This document shows, piece by piece, positions 1 through 5,325 of a stretch of 5,325 nucleotides of DNA. The stretch lies in NCBI GenBank assembly GCA_028699365.1, contig JAQVUQ010000211.1, positions 1-5,325 on the forward strand. The letters are read 5' to 3'. The notes below the pieces were generated by a model. It saw only the letters and a list, made by a program, of their open reading frames with translations. It ran no database searches and was not told the origin of the DNA. Source of the stretch: a bacterium (lineage in GTDB: Bacteria; UBP13; UBA5359). The translations under genes and the position numbers were made by a program. The first letter of the stretch is position 1; every line of letters starts with the position of its first letter.

Positions 1-42
1 ATACTATGCTCAAGGTGCGCCTATGCAATTATCAATGTGCTG

Positions 43-60
43 CTGGCCTTAATCGGCCAG
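43..60. other. Perfect 6-bp hairpin, possible weak terminator
   Basis: CTGGCC (43-48) pairs with GGCCAG (55-60) around a six-base loop. Downstream on the + strand only a mixed TTGCTTT follows, not a clean T run, so intrinsic termination is weakly supported. It may end transcription of a gene lying to the left of the window. Confidence 0.25.
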
Positions 61-143
61 TTGCTTTGAAATAACCCGGTGAATTAAAGGCTGCTATCCA
101 AGCGCCTTTGTCACTGGGCTCCTAGTACGATTGAAGGGTGTAA

Positions 144-171
144 TTCGTTACAGAGAGTTACGGAGTATAAT
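144..171 (+). promoter_or_regulatory. TATAAT box with upstream GTTAC direct repeats
   Basis: A perfect TATAAT (166-171) has no good -35 hexamer at 16-18 bases upstream. In its place are two GTTAC motifs (147-151 and 157-161) whose starts are exactly 10 bases apart, the phasing expected of an activator dimer bound to one DNA face. A promoter that depends on an activator would look like this. It would give a leader of about 195 bases. The evidence is pattern only. Confidence 0.28.
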
Positions 172-218
172 AAGAGCGCCTGATCACTGTTATTGGGCAA
201 GTATCTGTCTGTAACGAA
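144..218. repeat. 11-bp inverted repeat, arms 144-154 and 208-218
   Basis: TTCGTTACAGA (144-154) is the exact reverse complement of TCTGTAACGAA (208-218), with 53 bases between. The TATAAT at 166-171 lies inside the interval. It could be paired operator sites for a regulator, or the closing stem of a structured leader RNA if transcription starts upstream of 144. The 11-bp perfect match within a short leader is more than I would expect by chance, but the function is unknown. Confidence 0.45.
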
Positions 219-270
219 AAGCCTATGCTGATCGTATTATTTATATAAGGGAGCAAGCAGAAGCAGTAAT

Positions 271-299
271 TTGTATATACCCGGAAGCGCTGGTAGAAT
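271..299 (+). promoter_or_regulatory. Candidate sigma70-type promoter with extended -10
   Basis: TTGTAT (271-276, first three bases match TTGACA) is separated by 17 bases from TAGAAT (294-299, 5/6 match to TATAAT). A TG at 291-292 gives the extended -10 form. Transcription would begin near 306 and leave a leader of roughly 68 bases before the ATG. This is the best spaced promoter candidate in the leader, but the match uses E. coli rules for an organism whose sigma factors are unknown, and the region is AT-rich enough for chance matches. Confidence 0.4.
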
Positions 300-362
300 A
301 GTAGAATATCTGTATATTTACTTACCTATCCGTCTTGATCCATTTCTACGATATTCTGTATC

Positions 363-367
363 AGGAG
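363..367 (+). promoter_or_regulatory. Shine-Dalgarno sequence of the giant gene
   Basis: AGGAG lies with a 6-base spacer before the ATG at 374, close to the optimum. It decides the start. A second ATG at 369 is only one base from the AGGAG, is in another frame and meets TGA after two codons (ATGCGATGA), so it cannot be the gene start. Confidence 0.85.
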
Positions 368-373
368 TATGCG

Positions 374-448
374 ATGAGCCGCAAATCACTTACAGCGCTA
401 ATTCTGTTTTCTATGCTTGTTGCGTTGCAACCGGACTCTGCCACGGCA
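374..448 (+). other. Sec signal peptide (residues 1-25)
   Basis: The N-terminus has a short basic stretch (R3, K4), a hydrophobic core (about residues 6-18, rich in Leu, Ile, Phe and Ala) and a polar region ending in A23-T24-A25, a standard signal peptidase I site, with N26 as the predicted first mature residue. There is no cysteine in this stretch, so it is not a lipoprotein signal. That differs from classical CsgG, which is an outer-membrane lipoprotein. The mature chain should therefore be soluble in the periplasm, secreted, or held by protein contacts. If cleavage fails, the core could act as a membrane anchor. Confidence 0.85.
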
Positions 449-3400
449 AACGGGCGTATAGACGAAAAAAACGAATCTGCTGCTCCCACCATCGCTCTGC
501 TGGCCGGCAGTGAATACGGCCTGAACCAATCCCCTCTTTTTATAATTCTGGAGAGTAACCTGCTGCAAGATAAAGAAATCAAGCTGCTGGAACGCAACCG
601 GATAGAGCAGGTGCTCAAGGAGCAGGAACTCTCCCTGATGTTCAGCCCTGAAGGCGGCAACGCCCGTGTGTCTGCCGGTAAGATATTAAAAACCGATCTA
701 CTGATATTAATGAAGGCCGGAGAACGTGCCGGAGAAGATAAGAAAGTAAAACATATAGACCTTGTCGTTTCTGAGACCGGCACCGGCTTAAGATTGCTGG
801 TAAGCAGTCTGCCCTGGACGGATGATGCGGAAAGCGATGCTCTCTCTCTGGAAACTTTGATCAACAAGGCTATAACAAAGCACGGAGAAAAGATCAAAGA
901 GATCTGCGCCGTGCCACCGTTTTTCAGCCGTGATCTGGCGCACAGCTATGATTACCTGCAAAGCGCTTATGCCCGCCTGCTTGAACAATGCCTTCTTGAG
1001 CAGGAAGGAATAGTAGTGGTGGAACTAGCCGAGGCTCATGCCATAGCTCAGGAAACGGCTCTGACCGACGGTAATGCTATCAAAAGAACTCTGCCGCTAT
1101 ATATAATGGGCGACTACCGTAACGATGGAACCGGTAACGATAGAAAGGTTAACTTGTCCCTCACACTCAAGCGGGGCGAACAAAAGCTCAAGGATATAAG
1201 CATAGAAAATCTCCAACAAGAGAACGTACCGGAGTATCTTCTTAAGAACTTGAGGCAGATGCTGACTGAGGCAGCCGGCATCAACATACCGCCTTCGGAC
1301 CCGGATATTGAAGCCCAACAATTGGCTGAACGCGGGCAGGTATTCAATCAGATCGGCAATTGGGAAGAAGCTCTTTCGCTCTATGAAGCCAGCCTGCTAC
1401 TGAACCCGGATAATCCGGAGAATAGATACAAAGCTATAATCACCGCCCGAAAATCCGTAACCGTTAAAAACCCAAAGGCTGTAGACTATCTTAAACGCGG
1501 TATAGCTTATCAGGAGATGCTTCTGGCCACTCCGTATCCAAAGGCGGAATACTTCTCCTGCCTTGCGAATTATGGCTTTCTGCTGGACGATAACGGCGAT
1601 TATCAAATTGCTGATGAAGGCCTCCGAGCTGAACTACGTCAGAAATTTAGGGGTGTTGTTTACGGTTTTCTGGATAGCAAAAGAGATGATTACGTTATAG
1701 ATACAAAGGAGAACGCAGCCAGAGCACTTCTGGGATATCCATATAGTAAAGACAGAATGATAAAAGAGAGATACCGGGATATAATGCATTGTATATACGC
1801 CATCAGGGATTGTCCGGAAGCAGGAGATCTATCCAGACAGTTTCTCCCAGGGCTGCTTTTGTACCGCTCTGATAAGCTTAATTGGGATAAAAGCTATATC
1901 ACTAGAGAGATAGATACCCAGGAGAGATATATATTCGCTTTGAATGCTGCCCTCGATGAAATTGCCTCTATTCCAAGTAAACCCCTGCAAATATCCGTCA
2001 GACAATTTCGCAAGGAGTATATGAAAACCGATGGTGAGAATAAAAAAACAAAGCAGTATCTTCCTACCGTAAGGCGTGAGGATTTCAATGCCGGCGGCAT
2101 AGTGACCGCCGATAAGCTAACCGAGAACTTGGTGTTTCTACCTAAAAACGGCTTGAAGCTCGATGGTATCTCTAAAGATTTGTCAGGATGGCTTGCTGTA
2201 GGTAAAGGGATTGATCTGGCTTGGAGCGACAGCAGTATCTTTATCATGAAACAGAAAGGGACTTTAAAAGAACTTTATCGCACTCCAAACTCATGGCAAC
2301 GGGTGGCTTATGCATGTTATGACGGACGCTACGTATGGTTTTCAATAATCATCAGAGATGGTCTGCTCGTGATTATTGATCCGGAAACCGAGGATATTAT
2401 TACATTCTCCGGCGAAGACGGCCTCCCACCGATGGAAACAGCCAAGATGGCTCCAATAAAGCCGGGAAAAGTGTGTGTATGCGGCAACTTTGGGCGTACA
2501 TGGTGCGCTGTCCTCAACTTTACTGCTCCCGGTTCAAAGAAGGTGGACGTCTTTCATGAGGCACGGCTCTTGCCGGGAGAAGTCAAGTCTGACCTTGCCG
2601 GTGATCCGTCTGTAGTCTTCCATCCTCAGAGCCTCCTTACCTTCTGGGACAAAAACAACCCCGATAACATTCGTATACTTCTCACCCGTGAGAATCAACC
2701 ATCTCTTATTATAGATCCCGTAGCCCGGACTGTCGATCAGACCACATTCAATGTCGGCACCCATTACCCCGCAGCATTTAATAACGATATATACTGGCTC
2801 GAAAATGTCCATGAAAAAGGATATGATATCTATCGTCTTGGCTTTCCTAATATAAACAAGCCGGTTGTCATTGGATCGCTCAACGATAGAAAAGTCGCAT
2901 ATGACGGAGAGATGATTTTCACCGAGGGCAAAGTACATATTACCAGCGGCGGCTGGTGGACAACTGAAGAGTTTCCCAATACCTTCGTTTATCAGAACGA
3001 CCATACCGGAATCAGATACTATGGAAGTGTATATTCAAGCAATCATTACGGCATAATCCGCCTGTGCGGATCACAAATATATGCGATTACGGTAATGGGC
3101 GACACAAAGGCTTCCCATGTAAAAGATGCACCTATTGCCGTGGATAACGAGGTCGGAGCAATAATAAATAAACTGGGCGATGAGGATGTGTGGAATAGAG
3201 TTAACGCTGCCAACAAATTATGCACGATAGGAATCTCCGCTATGCCTGAGATCATAAAGGCAGTAAAGGCACGAGATAACAAGATAAGCAGTGGAGCGAT
3301 CTGGGTATTAGGAAAAACAGGCCCTGCTGCTGCCCCTGCAGTACCAGTCTTAACCGAGATGGTTATAAACGAGGATACCGCCATTTCCCAATCGGCAATA

Positions 3401-5325
3401 GAAGCTCTGGGGAGAATAGGTCCGGCTTCGGAAACAGCCATACCGGCTATAATAGCCTGTTTAAGAAAAAAGAACTGCGATTATGCCTATATCACTACTA
3501 TCGCTCAGACTCTAGCCGCTATAGGCAAAAGTGCTCTTCCGCCATTAATCGCTCTATTGAATGATAAAGACGTGGCCGTCTGCAAGCAGGCTGCCGTAGC
3601 CCTGCGTTATTTTGGGCCGGAAGCAGAGACAGCCGTAAATTCATTGTCAGCAATGCTTAGAAGTAATAATTATGATATTTGTCAGACTGCCGTCAGGTCG
3701 TTAGGTCTCATAGGCCCTTCCGCCACTTCTGCCGTACCCGCACTTATTGAAAAAGGGTTGGCAGGTGGTCAAAACCTTATACAACCGGAGTATGCCGATG
3801 CTCTGGGAAGTATAGGACGGACGGCGGCAACGGCTGTGCCGTATCTAGTCAATAATCTTAAAACAGGTCCACACGATGGCTATCGCCGTGCCGCAGCAGA
3901 AGCTCTGGGCAATATTGGTGTTGAAACGCCTGAAGTCATCACAGCTCTGACGGCAGCATTGAGCGATCCCTCAAAAGCAACAGGCTCTGCCGCAGCAACT
4001 TCGCTGGCACGGTTCTGCCCCGGTGCCGTTCCGGCTCTTATCGCCTGCCTGAAATCCGACATTGCTTTGGCACGCCTCAGGGCAGCCGGAACGCTGGCCG
4101 GTATGGATAAGAGAGCCGGTGCTGCTGTGCCGGCCTTGATAACGGCTCTGAACGATAAGGATGAAGATGTACGTAACAGGTCGATTGAAGCCCTGGGAAA
4201 GATGGGATCAGCAGCAGAGCCTGCCCTGCCAGCTTTATTGACGCTTCTTAAATCAGATGACTGGTATACGCGTGCTTTGGCCGCCAGAACTCTATCCGGT
4301 TCTGAAAAAGGCCGAAATCAAGCAGTGACAAGTCTACTACATGATCTCACCAGTAAAGAGGCCGAGGAACGTTGCAGAGCAATTATCCTTCTAAAGCAGA
4401 TGGGACCGGCAGCAGAAAAAGCCGTTACATTTTTGATACGCGTATTGAAAGAAGGTACATGGAATGAGCGTGTGGCTGCAGCAGATGCGTTGCCAGTCAT
4501 CGGAATGACGACATCTGTTGCTCCGGCGCTACTTAAGGCAGCCCTCAGGGATGAAGACAGATGGGTAAGAAACGTTGCCCTGGATAATCTCGGCAGCATG
4601 GGAGATACGGCGGCAGGCACCCTGAAGCAACTGCAGCAAGGCCTAATAGGAGAAAGCGACGGCGTCATGCGTACCGTGATATCGGCTACCATTCAAAGAA
4701 TCGGCAGTGACGGCACCGGAGTAGACATTACCGTACCGGCGGAGCATCCTCTGATCAGAGCCTGCCGGAGTGGGGATGCTGCGATTGTAAAGTCATGCCT
4801 GCTTCGAGGTGATAACGTCAATATGCGTGCTTATAGTAGGTGGACACCACTAATGCACGCCGCCGCTGCCGGCAAGACGGATATCGCCTCTATACTGTTG
4901 GAAGCCAACGCTGATGTGAACGCAAAAAGTAATAACGGTTACACTGCCCTGTTATATGCCGTGTCCGGCAATTATGCTCCAACCGTAAAACTATTACTGG
5001 ATAAAGGTGCCGACCCCGACGTACGTATAGAGAATGAAGACGGATACAAAGCTCTTACTTGGCTGAATGATATGCATGGCGGGTATTCAGCAGTTCACAC
5101 GGAAACAGGCTTTTTCCTGCGTGGAGACACGGCGCTGACAATTGCAACCCGATACGGATATGACAACATTGCCCAACAACTGCTGGATAGGGAAACACAA
5201 ATAGATTGGGGCACGGCAAATGGCCGTACTGCACTGCTCTGGGCTGTCTACAAGGGTAATAGTGCGATGGTAAAAGCACTTTTGGACAAGGGAGCAAATC
5301 CCAACCTCAGAGTCTCCCCCTTCTC
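374..5325 (+). CDS. Giant exported CsgG-like/TPR/propeller/HEAT/ankyrin repeat protein (3' partial)
   Basis: One uninterrupted frame of 1650 codons runs off the window, so the C-terminus is missing. The ATG at 374 is chosen because AGGAG lies 6 bases upstream and a signal peptide follows at once. Visible order: signal peptide (1-25, cut after A23-T24-A25), two CsgG/FlgO-like modules (about 38-120 and 190-303), a TPR (314-347), a helical stretch to about 556, a beta-rich propeller-like region (about 575-915), about 15-16 HEAT repeats (about 929-1446) and ankyrin repeats (1457 to the end). The architecture implies a periplasmic or outer-surface scaffold that binds proteins. I see no catalytic motif, so this is inference and no specific function is claimed. 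No neighbouring gene is in view to suggest an operon. Combining HEAT and ankyrin solenoids behind a CsgG-like head in one secreted chain is unusual. The coding call is near certain; domain calls rest on motif reading by eye. Confidence 0.96.
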   Translation, partial: MSRKSLTALILFSMLVALQPDSATANGRIDEKNESAAPTIALLAGSEYGLNQSPLFIILESNLLQDKEIKLLERNRIEQVLKEQELSLMFSPEGGNARVSAGKILKTDLLILMKAGERAGEDKKVKHIDLVVSETGTGLRLLVSSLPWTDDAESDALSLETLINKAITKHGEKIKEICAVPPFFSRDLAHSYDYLQSAYARLLEQCLLEQEGIVVVELAEAHAIAQETALTDGNAIKRTLPLYIMGDYRNDGTGNDRKVNLSLTLKRGEQKLKDISIENLQQENVPEYLLKNLRQMLTEAAGINIPPSDPDIEAQQLAERGQVFNQIGNWEEALSLYEASLLLNPDNPENRYKAIITARKSVTVKNPKAVDYLKRGIAYQEMLLATPYPKAEYFSCLANYGFLLDDNGDYQIADEGLRAELRQKFRGVVYGFLDSKRDDYVIDTKENAARALLGYPYSKDRMIKERYRDIMHCIYAIRDCPEAGDLSRQFLPGLLLYRSDKLNWDKSYITREIDTQERYIFALNAALDEIASIPSKPLQISVRQFRKEYMKTDGENKKTKQYLPTVRREDFNAGGIVTADKLTENLVFLPKNGLKLDGISKDLSGWLAVGKGIDLAWSDSSIFIMKQKGTLKELYRTPNSWQRVAYACYDGRYVWFSIIIRDGLLVIIDPETEDIITFSGEDGLPPMETAKMAPIKPGKVCVCGNFGRTWCAVLNFTAPGSKKVDVFHEARLLPGEVKSDLAGDPSVVFHPQSLLTFWDKNNPDNIRILLTRENQPSLIIDPVARTVDQTTFNVGTHYPAAFNNDIYWLENVHEKGYDIYRLGFPNINKPVVIGSLNDRKVAYDGEMIFTEGKVHITSGGWWTTEEFPNTFVYQNDHTGIRYYGSVYSSNHYGIIRLCGSQIYAITVMGDTKASHVKDAPIAVDNEVGAIINKLGDEDVWNRVNAANKLCTIGISAMPEIIKAVKARDNKISSGAIWVLGKTGPAAAPAVPVLTEMVINEDTAISQSAIEALGRIGPASETAIPAIIACLRKKNCDYAYITTIAQTLAAIGKSALPPLIALLNDKDVAVCKQAAVALRYFGPEAETAVNSLSAMLRSNNYDICQTAVRSLGLIGPSATSAVPALIEKGLAGGQNLIQPEYADALGSIGRTAATAVPYLVNNLKTGPHDGYRRAAAEALGNIGVETPEVITALTAALSDPSKATGSAAATSLARFCPGAVPALIACLKSDIALARLRAAGTLAGMDKRAGAAVPALITALNDKDEDVRNRSIEALGKMGSAAEPALPALLTLLKSDDWYTRALAARTLSGSEKGRNQAVTSLLHDLTSKEAEERCRAIILLKQMGPAAEKAVTFLIRVLKEGTWNERVAAADALPVIGMTTSVAPALLKAALRDEDRWVRNVALDNLGSMGDTAAGTLKQLQQGLIGESDGVMRTVISATIQRIGSDGTGVDITVPAEHPLIRACRSGDAAIVKSCLLRGDNVNMRAYSRWTPLMHAAAAGKTDIASILLEANADVNAKSNNGYTALLYAVSGNYAPTVKLLLDKGADPDVRIENEDGYKALTWLNDMHGGYSAVHTETGFFLRGDTALTIATRYGYDNIAQQLLDRETQIDWGTANGRTALLWAVYKGNSAMVKALLDKGANPNLRVSPF
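485..1288 (+). other. Tandem CsgG/FlgO-like modules (residues about 38-305)
   Basis: The first module has a hydrophobic strand (P38 to L43), then a strand-to-helix segment with the family-like pattern LLERxRIEQVLxEQELSL (residues 71-88), then GKILKTDLLIL (102-112), which matches the usual 'GKLLGADxLLLG' segment of CsgG-like proteins. A second, more divergent copy follows: strand I213-V216 leading into E217 and a helix ending at L230, then the strand LPLYIMGDYR (240-249). CsgG-type domains in other bacteria form envelope secretion pores or accessory lipoproteins. Here only the soluble alpha/beta part is recognisable and no transmembrane hairpins are evident, so a recognition or assembly role is more likely than a pore. 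The first module is fairly secure; the second is inferred from the repeated pattern. Confidence 0.68.
1313..1414 (+). other. TPR unit (residues 314-347)
   Basis: The 34-residue unit fits the tetratricopeptide consensus at key positions: G321 at position 8, A333 at position 20, Y337 at position 24 and P345 at position 32, ending in the typical NPDNP turn. It is followed by a long, mostly helical stretch (residues about 348-556) with no clear second consensus TPR, which may be degenerate TPR-like helices or a family-specific helical domain. TPRs bind proteins; here the unit links the CsgG-like head to the beta-rich region. Confidence 0.72.
2096..3118 (+). other. Beta-rich propeller-like region (residues about 575-915)
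   Basis: This stretch changes from helical to alternating short hydrophobic strands and turns, with blade-like patterns. The clearest is YDGRYVWFSI followed by LLVIIDPETEDIITF and the turn GEDGLPP (about residues 649-686), which resembles blades of two-component-regulator or WD-like propellers (strand, 'dG.vWv', 'l..idp.tg', 'f...dGLp'). Further blade-like pieces are seen near 810-900 (for example NDIYWLENV and YDGEMIFTEGKVHI). I cannot count blades by eye. It could be a six- to eight-bladed propeller or another all-beta fold. A binding platform is the likely role. Cysteines 701, 703 and 711 cluster in one blade. Confidence 0.55.
3158..4711 (+). repeat. HEAT repeat array, about 15-16 units (residues about 929-1446)
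   Basis: Units of about 30-34 residues recur with the pattern 'D(x)xxVRxxAxxALGxIGpxAxxAVPaLixxL', the PBS-lyase-type HEAT consensus. Clear examples are AIEALGRIGP (1008-1017), YRRAAAEALGNIG (1170-1182), DVRNRSIEALGKMG (from 1265) and DEDRWVRNVALDNLGSMG (1393-1410). A few units are degenerate, notably the one with FCPG in place of the LGxIG turn and the one reading LSGSEKG. Units match at the protein level, but their DNA has diverged, so this is an old expansion and not a recent tandem duplication. HEAT arrays form curved solenoids that bind proteins; the partner is unknown. Confidence 0.93.
4742..5323 (+). repeat. Ankyrin repeat array, at least 5 units, truncated by window end (residues 1457-1650)
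   Basis: After a short linker ending near VTVP-type residues (about 1450-1456), 33-residue ankyrin units follow. The first is a degenerate cap starting EHPLIRACRSGD (1457). Then come TPLMHAAAAGKTDIASILLE.. (1491-1523), TALLYAVSGNYAPTVKLLLD.. with the GADPDVR loop (from 1524), TALTIATRYGYDNIAQQLLD.. (1586-1618) and TALLWAVYKGNSAMVKALLD.. (from 1619). The TALxxA, LLxxGA and D/N-rich loop positions are well kept. A 27-residue segment (1559-1585) sits between the third and fourth clear units. The array continues beyond the window. Ankyrins bind proteins; in bacteria they occur in periplasmic as well as host-directed proteins, and nothing here decides between these. Confidence 0.93.

Larger units (their letters stand above)
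1..373. other. Non-coding leader region upstream of the giant gene
   Basis: All minus frames carry stops within bases 1-31, and the plus frames close at 50-52, 67-69 and 72-74. At most a 22-24 codon tail of an upstream + strand gene could be present, and none is recognisable. No tRNA cloverleaf or rRNA was found. The stretch holds the hairpin at 43-60, the inverted repeat, the two promoter candidates and the Shine-Dalgarno sequence listed separately. The size and the amount of repeat structure fit a regulated intergenic region. Confidence 0.7.

Noticed and set aside
1-69. A 22-codon hydrophobic open stretch in frame 1 ending in TGA at 67-69, a possible C-terminal tail of an upstream gene
   Set aside because: All + frames stay open for a similar length here and the peptide is too short to recognise, so I cannot support a gene.
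118-130. GCTCCTAGTACGA, identical to the start of the 23S rRNA sarcin-ricin loop region
   Set aside because: The match ends before the GAGAGGACC part that forms the loop, and the flanking bases do not resemble 23S rRNA, so a chance 13-base match is the simpler explanation.
369-377. ATGCGATGA, a two-codon mini-frame overlapping the true start, as a translational coupling or leader peptide signal
   Set aside because: Its ATG is one base from the Shine-Dalgarno sequence, too close for efficient initiation, and such an overlap readily arises by chance.
271-513. An 80-codon + strand frame starting with TTG at 271
   Set aside because: It overlaps the start of the large gene in another frame, has no Shine-Dalgarno sequence, shows no recognisable protein pattern, and its first part falls in the promoter region.
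361-897. A 178-codon minus-strand open frame, the longest antisense frame
   Set aside because: It lies antisense to the signal peptide and CsgG-like modules, is Ser/Arg/Leu-rich low-complexity text without family features, and is explained as a shadow of codon bias on the + strand. The same applies to the other minus-strand frames across 788-5297.
3158-4711. Recent tandem DNA duplication within the HEAT region
   Set aside because: Even the most similar protein units, such as the two LNDKD-containing ones, differ at many bases, so there is no sign of recent unit copying or of an assembly artefact.

Overview
The window holds a single very large protein-coding gene on the + strand. It starts at 374 and is still open when the window ends at 5325, giving at least 1650 codons. 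In front of it is a 373-base non-coding leader. I checked the reading frame through every line of sequence and found no stop or frameshift. The stop codon, and therefore the true C-terminus, lies outside the window.

The predicted protein is a secreted, multi-domain scaffold. In order it has: a Sec signal peptide with an Ala-X-Ala cleavage site and no lipobox cysteine; two successive CsgG/FlgO-like alpha/beta modules; a TPR unit followed by a long helical stretch; a beta-rich region that looks like a propeller; about 15-16 HEAT repeats; and an ankyrin-repeat array that runs off the end. No catalytic motif is visible. The parts suggest recognition or assembly in the cell envelope, but the function is unknown.

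The leader (1-373) carries no gene that I can support. All three minus frames are closed within the first 31 bases and all three plus frames by base 74. It does contain promoter-like elements: TTGTAT-17-TAGAAT with an extended -10 at 271-299, and an isolated perfect TATAAT at 166-171. It also has paired GTTAC motifs one helical turn apart, an 11-bp inverted repeat around the TATAAT box, a perfect 6-bp hairpin at 43-60, and a good Shine-Dalgarno sequence (AGGAG, 6-base spacer) that fixes the start at 374.

The organism is a bacterium of moderate GC content that uses ATA and AGA codons freely. Large exported proteins combining a CsgG-like N-terminus, TPRs and a propeller-like region are, from general family knowledge, typical of Planctomycetes, Lentisphaerae, Verrucomicrobia and related lineages. 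An uncultured PVC-type bacterium is therefore my best guess, at low confidence. No mobile element, CRISPR array, tRNA or rRNA was seen.
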